From positions 1 through 64,000 of the forward strand of contig NZ_BMVG01000009.1 of the NCBI RefSeq assembly GCF_014650595.1: 64,000 nucleotides of DNA, read 5' to 3'. The notes beneath the pieces are model-generated. The model saw nothing but the letters and a program-made list of their open reading frames with translations. It had not been told where the DNA came from and did not search any database. This document shows, one piece after another, positions 24,852 through 35,559 of the stretch. Within the stretch, counting starts at the first letter, position 1; the number at the start of each line of letters is the position of its first letter. The position numbers and the translations under genes are program-made. The stretch comes from Streptomyces alanosinicus. GTDB taxonomy: Bacteria > Actinomycetota > Actinomycetes > Streptomycetales > Streptomycetaceae.

Positions 24852-26108
24852 ATGCGGCGGACGGACCCCGAGGGCCACGGCCCGGTCCGCTACGGCCCGC
24901 CCCTGCCCGACGACGGCCTTCCCGTGCTCCCCGAGCTCACCGCCGTGCTCGCCGCCGCGGCCGGCCGCGCCACCGCCCAGCCCGTCGGCGGCGCCCCCGC
25001 CCTCCTCGAAGCGGCCTGCGGCTACTGGACCCGGCGCGGGCTGCCGACCGTCCCCGACCAGGTGGCCGCCGGCCCCGGCGCCCCCGCGCTGCTGCTCGCC
25101 GTCACCGCCGCACTCGCCACCGACGGCGTCGACGTCCTCGTCCCCCGCCCCTGCGCCGCCTGGTGGGCGCCGTACGCCCGGCTGCTCGGCCGGCCCGTCT
25201 ACCACGTGCCCACCCCCGCCGAGAGCGGTGGCGTCCCCGACCCCTACGCCCTGCTGGAGACCGTCCGCCGGGTCCGTGCCGAGGGCGGCGAGCCCAGGCT
25301 GCTCGTGCTGTCCGTCGCCGACGACCCCACCGCCACCGTCGCCCCGCCCGAACTGCTCCACGAGACCATCGAGGCCGCCACCGCCGAGGGACTGCACCTG
25401 GTCAGCGACGAGACATGGCGCGACACCCTGCACGACCCCCACGACACGGTCCTGCTCAGCCCCGCCGAGATGCTCCCCGACCAGGTCACCGTCGTCACGG
25501 ACCTCGCCGGATCGCTGCTGCCGCCCGGCTGGCCCGCCGCCGTCGCCCGCTTCCCGGCCACCGCACCCGGACGACACCTCCACGCGCGCGTGCTCGACAT
25601 CCTCACCGCGCTCGGCGCCCGCGTCGCCGCCCCTGTGGCCACGGCGGCCGGCTACGCCCTGGACGAACCCCCGCCCGTCACCGAGCGCCGCGAGGCCGCC
25701 GTACGGCTGCACGCGCGCGTGGCCGCCGCCGCGCACGCCGCCGTCGTCGCCGCGGGCGGGCTCGTCCGTCCCCCGCAGGCGGGTCGCCACCTGTACGTCG
25801 ATCTCGGCCCGCTGCGTGAGCCCCTCGCCGCTCAAGGCGTGGGCGACGCCCAGGAGTTGGAGGATCTGCTCACCGGCCGGCTCGGCATGCCCGCGCCCGG
25901 CGGCCACCGCTTCGGCGACGACCTCGGGGCACTGCGCGTACGGCTCGCGACCGGGCCCCTGCTGGGCGGCACGGACGAGGAACGCGCGGAATGCCTCACC
26001 ACCCCCGCACCGTTGGAACTGCCGCACGTGCAACGCGCGTTGATCTCCTTGACGTCAGTCCTCGACGATCTCCGCGACAACGCTCAGCGATGGGAGCCTC
26101 CCCGATGA
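24852..26108 (+). CDS. aminotransferase class I/II-fold protein lacking the PLP lysine
   Basis: The 418-residue protein follows fold-type I aminotransferases: VGGAPALLEAACGYW, the cofactor-region VLVPRPCAAWWAPYARLLG, LVLSVADDPTATVAP in place of NPxNPTG, and LVSDETWRDTLHD for the SDExY strand. Where the Schiff-base motif S-K-x-x-x-x-P-G-x-R is expected it reads LAGSLLPPGWPAA, so Lys is Gly and the substrate-binding Arg is Pro. Classical transamination is therefore unlikely; a binding or regulatory role is possible. GGAGG lies before the ATG. The stop overlaps the next start as ATGA, coupling it to the metallo-hydrolase. Confidence 0.82.
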   Translation: MRRTDPEGHGPVRYGPPLPDDGLPVLPELTAVLAAAAGRATAQPVGGAPALLEAACGYWTRRGLPTVPDQVAAGPGAPALLLAVTAALATDGVDVLVPRPCAAWWAPYARLLGRPVYHVPTPAESGGVPDPYALLETVRRVRAEGGEPRLLVLSVADDPTATVAPPELLHETIEAATAEGLHLVSDETWRDTLHDPHDTVLLSPAEMLPDQVTVVTDLAGSLLPPGWPAAVARFPATAPGRHLHARVLDILTALGARVAAPVATAAGYALDEPPPVTERREAAVRLHARVAAAAHAAVVAAGGLVRPPQAGRHLYVDLGPLREPLAAQGVGDAQELEDLLTGRLGMPAPGGHRFGDDLGALRVRLATGPLLGGTDEERAECLTTPAPLELPHVQRALISLTSVLDDLRDNAQRWEPPR

Positions 26109-27312
26109 CGCAGCGGACGCGGCAGGCCGAGACGCAGCAGCCCGAGACGCACGAGCCCACGACGCGCAAGCCCGGATCCGACCCGACGACCTCGATCCCC
26201 CAGGCGCCCGCGGCGATTCCCCTGTCCACGACGGCCCTTGCCCCCGGCACCGCCGCGCCGCAGCCCCTCGCCGCTCCCTTCCCGCCGCTCGCCGAGCCCC
26301 GCCCCCTCGGCGAACACCGGGTGTGGCCACGTACGTTCCACGACCGGCTCACCGCACCGCTGCCCGGCCTCAAGGCCCTCGCGCGCTTCGCCCGCGACGG
26401 CGCCGTACGCCCCGGACGCGGCGGCCTCGCCGACGCCCCCGGCTCCCGCGCACATCCGCCCCGCTGCCCCGCGCCGGCGCCCGCACCCTCGCCGTCACGT
26501 GGGCCGGACACGCCAGCTGGGTCGTCCGGATCGGCGGCCTGACCGTCCTCACCGACCCCGTCTGGTCCCGTCGTATCCTCGGCACCCCGGCCCGTATCAC
26601 CCCCGTCGGGGTTCCCTGGGACACCCTGCCGCCCGTCGACGCCGTCGTCATCAGCCACCACCACTACGACCACCTCGACGCCCCCACGCTGCGCCGACTC
26701 CCGCGGCGCACCCCGGTGTTCGCCCCGGCCGGCCTCGGCCGCTGGTTCCGCCGCCGGCGCTTCACCCGCGTCACCGAGCTGGACTGGTGGGAAGGCGCCG
26801 AACTGGCCGGGGTCCGCTTCGACTTAGTCCCCGCCCATCACTGGTCCAAGCGCGGCCTCACCGACACCTGTCACAGCCTCTGGGGCGGCTGGGTCCTCAC
26901 CGACTCCGACGGACAACGCCTCTACTTCGCCGGCGACTCCGGATACGGCCACTGGTTCTCCCGCATCGGCCGCCGCTACCCCGGCATCGACCTCGCCCTC
27001 ATGCCCATAGGCGCCTACGACCCCCGCTGGTGGCTCAGCGACGTCCACTGCGTCCCCGAGGAAGCCGTCCAGGCCACCCTCGACGCCGGCGCCCGCCACA
27101 TGGCCCCCATGCACTGGGGCACCTTCGTCCTCTCGGCCGAACCGGTCCTGGAACCCCTCACAAGGGTCAGAGCGGCCTGGGAGAAGGCGGGACTGGAGCG
27201 CGCGGACCTGTGGGATCTGCCGGTCGGAGCCTCAGGAGTGCTGGAGTGGAGCGCTCCGTCCGGGGCACGGGGCGCTACCGCAGCCGCCGCACCACACCCG
27301 GCATCGCACTGA
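26105..27312 (+). CDS. MBL-fold metallo-hydrolase with an apparent frameshift
   Basis: The C-terminal frame encodes an MBL protein of the NAPE-PLD/UlaG kind: VTWAGHASWVVRIGGLTVLT, HHHYDHLD for the HxHxDH metal site, GDSGYGHW and HMAPMHWGTF. Translation from the coupled ATG at 26105 gives the matching N-terminus (RVWPRTFHDRLTAPLPGLKA) but leaves frame near the five-C run at 26436-26440. With one more C the two frames join as LADAPRLPRTSAPLPRAG, as in related proteins. So this is either a single-base deletion that breaks the gene or a sequence error. A start at 26323 would give a shortened protein with an Arg-rich artefactual N-terminus. The 3' end overlaps the DedA gene by 38 bp. Confidence 0.75.
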
Positions 27313-27907
27313 TCGCCACGGTCAGCCCCACCGCCACCACAACCCCCTCCCACGGCTCCTCGAACAACGAACCCCCCAGAATCCCGATCACCTGATACGT
27401 GGCCGCCCAGGCAAGACACGCGGGCAGGTTCCCCCGCACGAACCGCCTCAGCGGCCACTCCGCCATCAGACAGGCCAGCATCACCGGAATCCGACCGGCA
27501 GGCACCAGCCGGGACAGCACCAGCACGGCGACCCCGTGCTCCGCCAGCCTGCCCCGCGCCTGCGCGGCCCGCTCCGCCGGCGCCCGTGCCCTGATCGCCT
27601 CCAGCCACCGCGACCCGTTGCGCGACCGCATCCCGCGCCGCCCCAGCCAGTACAGCGCCGCATCGCCCAGAAACGCCGCGAGCGACGCCGTCACGAAGAC
27701 CAGGGCCAGCGAGAACGGCGCCGTCTGATGGAACGCCACCACCGCGGCCGAACTGACCAGCGCCCCGGTCGGCACCACCGGCACCAGCGCCCCGGTCAGC
27801 ACCAGCAGGAACAGCGACGGATAGCCGATCGCCTGCTGTGTCGACTCCGGCGGCGCGGTCGATGTGGCGGTGACGGCGAGCGCCGCCGCGGAGGCCGGCC
27901 ACCTCAC
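27275..27907 (-). CDS. DedA family membrane protein
   Basis: The 210-residue protein starts with GTG at 27907, overlapping the stop of the upstream MBL gene. It has the DedA core: an E/P-rich loop region (ALVPVVPTGALVS), FLGDAALYWLGRRG, and the later SRLVPAGRIPVMLACLMAEWPL with the F/SRFxPxxR-like motif, plus several transmembrane helices. DedA proteins are half-transporters for lipid carriers such as undecaprenyl phosphate or phosphatidylethanolamine. The C-terminal coding end overlaps the convergent metallo-hydrolase gene. Confidence 0.87.
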   Translation of the reverse strand: MRWPASAAALAVTATSTAPPESTQQAIGYPSLFLLVLTGALVPVVPTGALVSSAAVVAFHQTAPFSLALVFVTASLAAFLGDAALYWLGRRGMRSRNGSRWLEAIRARAPAERAAQARGRLAEHGVAVLVLSRLVPAGRIPVMLACLMAEWPLRRFVRGNLPACLAWAATYQVIGILGGSLFEEPWEGVVVAVGLTVAISAMPGVVRRLR

Positions 27908-28695
27908 CGCGCGATCTCCAGCCGCACACTCTCGCCGTGCCTCGGCTTGTGCACCGCCACCTCCGGCGCCAGCGCCGCCGCCAGCCGCACGAACTCGTCG
28001 CCCGGCGCATGGAACTCGTGCGGGCGCACCGCGTCCATCCCGATCGGCCAGTACGTGCCGTAGTGCACCGGCACCGCGGCCCGCGGCGCCAGCCGCGCGA
28101 GCGCCCGTGCCGCCCGCCCCGCGTCCAGATGCCCCTCGCCGAGATACGGCCCCCAGCCGCCCACCGGCAGCAGCGCCACGTCCACCGGCCCGACCTCCTC
28201 GGCCATCGCGTCGAACAGCCCGGTGTCCCCGGCGAAATAGGTCCGTGCCTCGCCCTGGACGACATAGCCGAGCGCGGGCGAGCGATGCGGTCCCACCGGC
28301 AGCCGGCGCCCGTCGTGCAGCGCCGGCACCACCCGCACCAGCAGCTCGCCGATCCGCACCTCGTCCCCGGGCGCCACCTCCGTCACCCAGAGCCCGGGCA
28401 GCCGCCGCAGACCCGGCACCGCCCGGGGGGCGCCCCGGGGCACGAGCAGCCGGGTGCCCGGGTCGAGGGCGGCCAGCGAGGGCAGATGCAGATGGTCGGC
28501 GTGCAGATGCGAGACGAGCACCGCGTCCGCGCGGCGGGCCTCGGCCGGGGGCACGGCACCCCGGCGGCGCCGCAGATGCGCCAGCCGGCGGGCGAACAGC
28601 GGATCGGTGAGCACCCGTGTGTTCGCATCCCGCACCGTGCAGGTGGCGTGACCCCACCAGGTGATCTCCACCGGCACCCTCTTCGCCCCCTTCAC
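27904..28695 (-). CDS. MBL-fold metal-dependent hydrolase (UlaG-like)
   Basis: The 263-residue product reads ITWWGHATCTVRDANTRVLTD at the start and then VLVSHLHADHLHLPSL, the HxHxDH zinc motif. YFAGDTGLFDAM gives the bridging Asp and VPVHYGTYW the last His. These match small UlaG-like lactonase/phosphodiesterase MBL proteins. The GTG at 28695 is the family start. It is coupled to the DedA gene by a 4-base overlap. A similar MBL protein of the NAPE-PLD type lies just beyond DedA on the other strand, so two lipid-related hydrolases flank the lipid transporter; a membrane-lipid role is an inference. Confidence 0.87.
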   Translation of the reverse strand: MKGAKRVPVEITWWGHATCTVRDANTRVLTDPLFARRLAHLRRRRGAVPPAEARRADAVLVSHLHADHLHLPSLAALDPGTRLLVPRGAPRAVPGLRRLPGLWVTEVAPGDEVRIGELLVRVVPALHDGRRLPVGPHRSPALGYVVQGEARTYFAGDTGLFDAMAEEVGPVDVALLPVGGWGPYLGEGHLDAGRAARALARLAPRAAVPVHYGTYWPIGMDAVRPHEFHAPGDEFVRLAAALAPEVAVHKPRHGESVRLEIAR

Positions 28696-28762
28696 GCGAC
28701 TCCCCGAAGCCTACGGGCAGGAGTAGGGTCTGCGACGAAACCCGGAGGTGAGGGGGGACGCC

Positions 28763-29194
28763 ATGGGAGAGGTGCGGGGTTCCTCCGCCGTGCCCGGGGC
28801 CGTGCGGGTCATCGCCATCGCGAGTCTGACGCCCCTGGAGGAGCTGGAGGCCGACCCCTTCCTCGTCGACTCCCGCAGCCAGCACGCCATGTGCGCCCGC
28901 TGGGCCGCCGAACACGGATATGTCATCGCCCGGGAACTGCTCGTCGGCGGACTGCGCTTCGATCACTGCGCACTGTGGGACGGCGTCCGGCCCGGAGTGG
29001 ATGTCTTCGTCGCCCCCAGCCTGCGGGTGCTCAGGCGGGCCCTGTCCTCGGTCGAGGCGTTCACCGCCGAGTGCGCCCGACGCGGCGTACGCGTGGAGAC
29101 CGTGGGGCGGGCCGAGCCGGCGTACGACGCACAGATGAAGGCACGCGTGCACCGCCGGCTGTCCATGCCGACAGCCGGCTACGACGGCCGCTGA
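28763..29194 (+). CDS. small protein resembling a resolvase-fold domain
   Basis: The 143-residue protein reads VIAIASLTPLEELEADPF, then SQHAMCARWAAEHGYVIAREL, VDVFVAPSLRVLRRALSSVE and GVRVETVG. The order of strand, QxxxCxxWAxxxGY helix and late V-V-x-S-L strand recalls the catalytic domain of serine recombinases. The expected nucleophile Ser near the start is not clearly present, and there is no DNA-binding domain. It may be a degenerate or repurposed resolvase-like protein. It is divergent from the MBL gene; ATG 28763 follows GAGGGGGGAC. Confidence 0.65.
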   Translation: MGEVRGSSAVPGAVRVIAIASLTPLEELEADPFLVDSRSQHAMCARWAAEHGYVIARELLVGGLRFDHCALWDGVRPGVDVFVAPSLRVLRRALSSVEAFTAECARRGVRVETVGRAEPAYDAQMKARVHRRLSMPTAGYDGR

Positions 29195-29350
29195 CGCCTG
29201 CGCCGTCACGCACGCCCCCCGCGGCATACGGCCCCCGCGTCGGTATGACCGGTATGACAAGGTGGACGGCGGTCTGTTCGGCCGGCGAGGCGAGACGGGC
29301 GCTTCCCGCCGCAGGGGCGGGGGAGGGCCGGGACACGAGGTGTACGGGGC

Positions 29351-31435
29351 GTGCGAGGCGTGCGGTGGCGGCGGGTCGCCAGTCAGATCGGGCGGAGCAT
29401 CGCTGTATGGGCGGTCTCCACCCTCACCATGCTGGTCCTCGCCGCGGTCCTGCCCGACTTCCAGCTCCAGTCCGCCGACGGTGACAGCGCCACCCGTATC
29501 GCCGTCACCGCCGCCTGTGGCGCCGGCGCCTTCGGTGTGCTGTCGGCCGTGGTCTGGCCGCTGCTGGTCCGGCTGTTGCTGCTCGTGCCCGCCCTCGTGC
29601 TCGGCCTGCTGGTCTTCTTCCTCAACGGCTCCCTGCTGCTGCTCGCGCTGCGTATCAACCCCTCCGGCCGCGGCGCGGTGGCCCCCGAGACCGCCGTGAT
29701 CGTGGCGGCCGTGATGTCCGCCGTGGCCTCGGCCACCGGCGCGGCCCTCGCCGTGCGCGACGACGAGGCCTACCGCCGCCGGCTGCACCGACTCGCCGCC
29801 CGCCGGCGCCGATCCGACCCGCCCTGTCCCGCCGCCCCCGGCCTGGTCTTCGTCCAGCTCGACGGCGTCGGCCACGACGTCCTCGTGGACGCGGTCCAGG
29901 AAGGCCTGATGCCGGCGGTCGCATGCCTGCTGGGCGCGGGCGACGGCATGCCGCCGGCGACCCATCGCCTCACCCCCTGGCGCACCGACTGGTCCAGCCA
30001 GACCGGTGCCAGCCAGCTGGGGATCCTGCACGGCAGCACCTTCGACGTGCCGGCCTTCCGCTGGTACGAGAAGGACCGCGGGGAGGTGATGGTGTGCAAC
30101 CGGCCGACGAGCGCCGCCGAACTGCAGCGCCGCGCCGTCCTGCGGACCGGCGAGGGCGGACTGCTCACCGTGGACGGCGCCAGCCGGGGCAACCTCTTCA
30201 GCGGCGGAGCCGGCGAACAGGCCCTCGTGCTGTCCATCGCGACCCGCCGCCGCAGCCGGGAGAACCGTTCCCGTGCCGGCTACTTCGCCTACTTCTCCGA
30301 CCCCGCGGGCGCCGTCCGCACGGTTCTGTCCTTCGTCGCCGAGGTGGCCCGCGAGATCGGCGAGTCCACCCGGGCCCGGCTGCGCGGGCAGCGCCCCCGG
30401 GTGCGCCGCGGCGGCCTGTATCCGCTGGTCCGCGCCTTCGCCACCGTCGTCGAGCGGGATGTCGTCGTCGCCGCGGTGATGGGCGACATGCTCGCCGGCC
30501 GCAGCGCCGTCTACGCCGACCTGGTCGCCTATGACGAGGTCGCCCACCACTCCGGACCGCGCAGCCGGGACGCCGAGAAGGTCCTGGAGCGCCTCGACCG
30601 CTGCCTCGCCCTGCTGCAGCGGGTCGCCGAACACGCCCCCCGCCCGTACCGTCTCGTCGTCCTCTCCGACCACGGGCAGAGCCCCGGTGAGACCTTCCGC
30701 GCCCGCTACGGCCTCACCCTCGGCGACCTCGTCCGGGCCGGCTGCGGGCTGCCGGTGCCGCGCCGGGCGGAACACACCCACAGCGGCGCCGAGGCCCGCG
30801 CCGCCGTCCGCGCCGCGCTGCGCCGGCCCGTGGAGGAGAAGGACGGACAGCACCGCCCGGCCCCCGGCTCCGCGCCGATCGTGCTGGCCTCCGGCAACCT
30901 CGGCCTGATCTCCTTCCCGGACGTGCCGCACCGCATGACCAGGGAGGAGATCGACGCCCGCCACCCCGCCCTGCTCACCACCCTCGCCAACCACCCCGGC
31001 ATCGGCTTCCTGCTGGTGCGGAGCGAGGAGCACGACGGCGTGGTGCTGGGAGCCCACGGTGCCCAGATCCCGCTCGCCGACCTCGACGACGAGACCGGCC
31101 CGCTGGCCCGGTTCGGTGCCGGCGCCGCCGACGCCGTCCGGCGCACCCACTCCTTCCCGCACACCGCCGACATCATGGTGAACTCGGCGCACGACCCGGC
31201 CGACGGCGAGGTGCTCGCCTTCGAGGAGCAGATCGGCTCCCACGGCGGGCTCGGCGGCGCCCAGTCGCACCCGTTCCTGCTCTCGCCGCTGGAGCTGTCC
31301 GCACCGGCCGGCGACCGGGAGGCGGCACCGGCCGGCGCCGAGCAGGTGCACCGCGTGCTGCGCCGCTGGCTGCGCGAACTGTGCGGCCCCGAGGTGCCGC
31401 TGACCGCCGACACCGTGGCGGAGCGGGCGGCCTGA
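29351..31435 (+). CDS. holin-like membrane domain fused to an alkaline-phosphatase-superfamily phosphodiesterase
   Basis: The 694-residue protein has an N-terminal four-helix membrane domain of the phage-holin-4-2 (YvlD-like) type (about 15-135). It continues into a type I phosphodiesterase/nucleotide-pyrophosphatase domain beginning GLVFVQLDGVGHDVL, where Asp is a metal ligand. TPWRTDWSSQTGASQLGIL supplies the nucleophile Ser/Thr region, YDEVAHHSG the D/H pair, LVVLSDHGQSPG the late metal site and SFPHTADIM the last His region. The catalytic part would sit beside the membrane. Substrates of such enzymes are phosphodiesters, possibly lipid or wall precursors. The start is a GTG. Confidence 0.88.
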   Translation: MRGVRWRRVASQIGRSIAVWAVSTLTMLVLAAVLPDFQLQSADGDSATRIAVTAACGAGAFGVLSAVVWPLLVRLLLLVPALVLGLLVFFLNGSLLLLALRINPSGRGAVAPETAVIVAAVMSAVASATGAALAVRDDEAYRRRLHRLAARRRRSDPPCPAAPGLVFVQLDGVGHDVLVDAVQEGLMPAVACLLGAGDGMPPATHRLTPWRTDWSSQTGASQLGILHGSTFDVPAFRWYEKDRGEVMVCNRPTSAAELQRRAVLRTGEGGLLTVDGASRGNLFSGGAGEQALVLSIATRRRSRENRSRAGYFAYFSDPAGAVRTVLSFVAEVAREIGESTRARLRGQRPRVRRGGLYPLVRAFATVVERDVVVAAVMGDMLAGRSAVYADLVAYDEVAHHSGPRSRDAEKVLERLDRCLALLQRVAEHAPRPYRLVVLSDHGQSPGETFRARYGLTLGDLVRAGCGLPVPRRAEHTHSGAEARAAVRAALRRPVEEKDGQHRPAPGSAPIVLASGNLGLISFPDVPHRMTREEIDARHPALLTTLANHPGIGFLLVRSEEHDGVVLGAHGAQIPLADLDDETGPLARFGAGAADAVRRTHSFPHTADIMVNSAHDPADGEVLAFEEQIGSHGGLGGAQSHPFLLSPLELSAPAGDREAAPAGAEQVHRVLRRWLRELCGPEVPLTADTVAERAA

Positions 31436-31580
31436 CCGGCGTGCGACGGCGGCCGGAACACGACGTCACCTCGCGTTCACCGCGCGTGGGCCGGTCTTCG
31501 GTGTGTGACGGGCCCGGATGTGATCGGATAGGGGCACGGAAGCCCGGAACCCGGGCCGACCACCCGCGAAAGGAAGCACC

Positions 31581-32006
31581 GTGGCCACCACGCGCACCGC
31601 GCACACCGTCTGGGAAGGCAACCTGCTCCAGGGCAACGGCGTCGTCACCTTCGACTCCTCCGGCATCGGCGAGCAGCCGGTCACGTGGGCCTCGCGCTCC
31701 CAGGACGCGAACGGCAGGACCAGCCCCGAGGAGCTGATCGCCGGCGCCCACTCCAGCTGCTTCTCCATGGCCCTCTCGCACGCCCTGGCCGGCGCCGGCA
31801 CCCCGCCCACCCGGCTGGAGACCAAGGCCGACGTCACCTTCCAGCCGGGCGAGGGCATCACCGGCATCCACCTCACCGTGCGCGGCGAGGTGCCGGGTCT
31901 GGACGCGGAGGGCTTCGCCTCGGCCGCCGAGGACGCCAAGAAGAACTGCCCGGTCAGCCAGGCCCTGACCGGTACGACCATCACCCTCACGGCCGAGCTG
32001 GCCTGA
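31581..32006 (+). CDS. OsmC family peroxiredoxin-like protein
   Basis: The 141-residue product has the OsmC plan: TAHTVWEGNLLQGNGVV, then SPEELIAGAHSSCFSMALSH with the first redox Cys (C60), and EDAKKNCPVSQAL with the second (C125). OsmC/Ohr enzymes reduce organic hydroperoxides through this Cys pair. The GTG start follows AAAGGAAGC. It lies between the phosphodiesterase gene and a dnaK gene, a stress-protein neighbourhood, although each has its own gap and probably its own promoter. Confidence 0.93.
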   Translation: MATTRTAHTVWEGNLLQGNGVVTFDSSGIGEQPVTWASRSQDANGRTSPEELIAGAHSSCFSMALSHALAGAGTPPTRLETKADVTFQPGEGITGIHLTVRGEVPGLDAEGFASAAEDAKKNCPVSQALTGTTITLTAELA

Positions 32007-32076
32007 CGCTCGTACGCCGCCGGATGCCGCGTCCCGTCGAAGGGGCGCGGCATCGCTGTTCGCGGGCATCGTGGCA

Positions 32077-32105
32077 TTGACAGCGCCGTACGCGCGTTTT
32101 CTGCT
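32077..32105 (+). promoter_or_regulatory. candidate promoter of the solitary dnaK
   Basis: A consensus TTGACA (32077-32082) is followed after 17 bp by TCTGCT (32100-32105), a poor -10. No HspR-type inverted repeat (CTTGAGT...ACTCAAG) is visible between the OsmC gene and dnaK, which would be expected for the main dnaK operon. Confidence 0.4.
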
Positions 32106-32143
32106 GGATGTGCCGAAGACGCCCTGGCGGAAGGGGACGGACC

Positions 32144-34017
<1,874 letters not shown>

Positions 34018-34021
<4 letters not shown>

Positions 34022-34423
34022 CCGTTCCCGGCCGCGCTGAACATATGCACCAGGCGCCTGTACGGCACGAACGCGATCAGCAGCATGCCGATCACCGCGT
34101 GCACCTGGTACAGCACCGGCACCCCCGTCATGAGGTGGGTCTTCGGCTGGAGTGTGAACAGGCTGCGCGCCCAGGGGCCGATCGTCTCACGGTAGTTGTA
34201 GCCGTCGCCGGCGGCGTGCGACAGCTTGGCGGCCATGCCGAGCGCGATCGCGCCGAGCGGCACGATCCCGGCGACCGTCAGCACCCGGGCCGCCGTACCG
34301 CCGTACAGAGAGAACCAGCACGAACGGGATGCCGTAGTGGAACACCGGCGAGGAGTGGGTGGTCCAGCCGTACTTGTCGTAGCGGTAGCGCCGGACGAGA
34401 CCGGCCACCAGCAGTGTCGTCAT
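34018..34423 (-). pseudogene. narI: narI (nitrate reductase gamma subunit), degraded
   Basis: From the ATG at 34423 the frame reads TLLVAGLVRRYRYDKYGWTT then PVFHYGIPFVLV, typical of NarI helix 1-2, but the part between WTT and PVFHYG is deleted and the frame breaks after about 40 codons. A second frame ending at 34018 carries the C-terminus: MLTVAGIVPLGAIALG, NYRETIGPWARSLFTLQP and YQVHAVIGMLLIAFVPYRRL. NarI is the cytochrome b subunit passing quinol electrons to NarGH; its haem His residues survive only in part. With internal deletion and frameshift the gene is dead. No narG, narH or narK is present here. Confidence 0.82.
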
Positions 34424-34508
34424 GGGCGCACTCCGGTGTTGAGGGTCGGCAGTGTGGCGCACACCGCGTCCAGGACGGCCGCGTACGGTGTGTCGTAGTT
34501 GGAGCGGG
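34420..34508 (-). pseudogene. narJ: narJ C-terminal scrap
   Basis: Immediately upstream of the narI remnant, and overlapping its ATG in the coupled ATGA manner, a frame reads SNYDTPYAAVLDAVCATLPT and ends LNTGVRP-stop. The PYAAVLxAVCATLP pattern is the usual NarJ end. NarJ is the chaperone that loads the molybdenum cofactor into NarG. About 28 codons survive; the sequence upstream is unrelated. Confidence 0.6.
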
Positions 34509-34597
34509 CACGGAGGCGCACCTTTTCACGGACCCGTACGGGTCATCGTCTGACCGCCCCCCCCGCGTGCACCGGCCCGACGGGTCGTTCTGTCCGG

Positions 34598-35461
34598 TCA
34601 CAAGGCCGTGCGGAACTCCCGCAGCAGGCTCTGGGTACGCTGCGCCGACGCGGCCCGCGCCGTCATATGGTCCAGCACCTCCAGATGCGCGGAGACCTCA
34701 CGGCGGGAGTCCAGATACAGGGCGCCCGTCAGATACTCGGTGAACACCATGTCCGGCAGCTCCGGCTCGGCGAAGCGGAACAGCGTGAACGGCGCGTACG
34801 TCCCCGGGTGCGGGCCCGCCGCGAACTCGGCGATCTGCAGTGTGATCCGGTCGCGCCCGGCGTACTCCAGCAGCTTGTCCAACTGGTCGCGCTGTACTTC
34901 GGGCCGGGTGCTCACCGGGCGTCTGAGCACCGTCTCGTCCATGATCACCCATAGATGGGGCGGATCGTCCCGCTCCAGCAGCCGCTGGCGCTCCATGCGC
35001 AGCGACACATGGCGTTCCACGGCCTCGGGCGAGGTCTGCCCGATCGTCCCGGCCTCCAGCACCGCCCGTGCGTAGTCCTCGGTCTGCAGCAGACCGGGGA
35101 TGAAGTGCGGTTCGTAGGAGCGGATGATCCGGGCGGCGCCCTCCAGGCTGACGTACAGACTGAACCAGTCCGGGAGCACGTCGTGGAACCGCTGCCACCA
35201 GCCCGGCTGGTTCGCCTCCTCGGCCAGCCGCACGAACGCGGCCGCCTCCTCCTCGGCCACCCCGTAGGTGTCCAGCAGCACCTGTACGTAGGGGATCTTC
35301 AGGGCGACCTCGGCCATCTCCATCCGCCGTACGGTCGCCGACGCCACCCGCAGGACCCGGGCGGCCTCCTCCCGGCTCAGGCCCGAGGCCTCGCGCAGTT
35401 CCTGCAGCCGTTTGCCGAGCACCACCTGGCCCACGGTGGGCGCAGCCCGCCGCTCACTCAC
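34598..35461 (-). CDS. XRE-family regulator with DUF5753 domain
   Basis: The 287-residue protein starts with an HTH (GKRLQELREASGLSREEAAR then VASATVRRMEMAEVAL) and continues into the DUF5753 ligand/effector domain from about residue 100: YEPHFIPGLLQTEDYARAVL, RMERQRLLERDDPPHLWVI, RDQLDKLLEYA, FTLFRFAEPELPDMVFTEY. In Streptomyces these regulators usually pair with small DUF397 proteins, but none is adjacent here. The GTG at 35461 is chosen because the conserved frame starts there and GGGAGGG precedes it. Its target is unknown. Confidence 0.9.
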   Translation of the reverse strand: MSERRAAPTVGQVVLGKRLQELREASGLSREEAARVLRVASATVRRMEMAEVALKIPYVQVLLDTYGVAEEEAAAFVRLAEEANQPGWWQRFHDVLPDWFSLYVSLEGAARIIRSYEPHFIPGLLQTEDYARAVLEAGTIGQTSPEAVERHVSLRMERQRLLERDDPPHLWVIMDETVLRRPVSTRPEVQRDQLDKLLEYAGRDRITLQIAEFAAGPHPGTYAPFTLFRFAEPELPDMVFTEYLTGALYLDSRREVSAHLEVLDHMTARAASAQRTQSLLREFRTAL

Positions 35462-35559
35462 GCCACGCCCTCCCCATCGTGCAGAGATACCCGGGCAGTC
35501 TGCCATGTGATCCGCTTTCGCACACGGGTCCGAGGGGATCAGGGGTACCCGGAGAGCGG

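Noticed and set aside
27275..31351. A continuous 1358-codon minus-strand frame
   Set aside because: Only its last 210 codons (DedA) are gene-like. The rest is the antisense shadow of the phosphodiesterase and other plus-strand genes, sustained by high GC.
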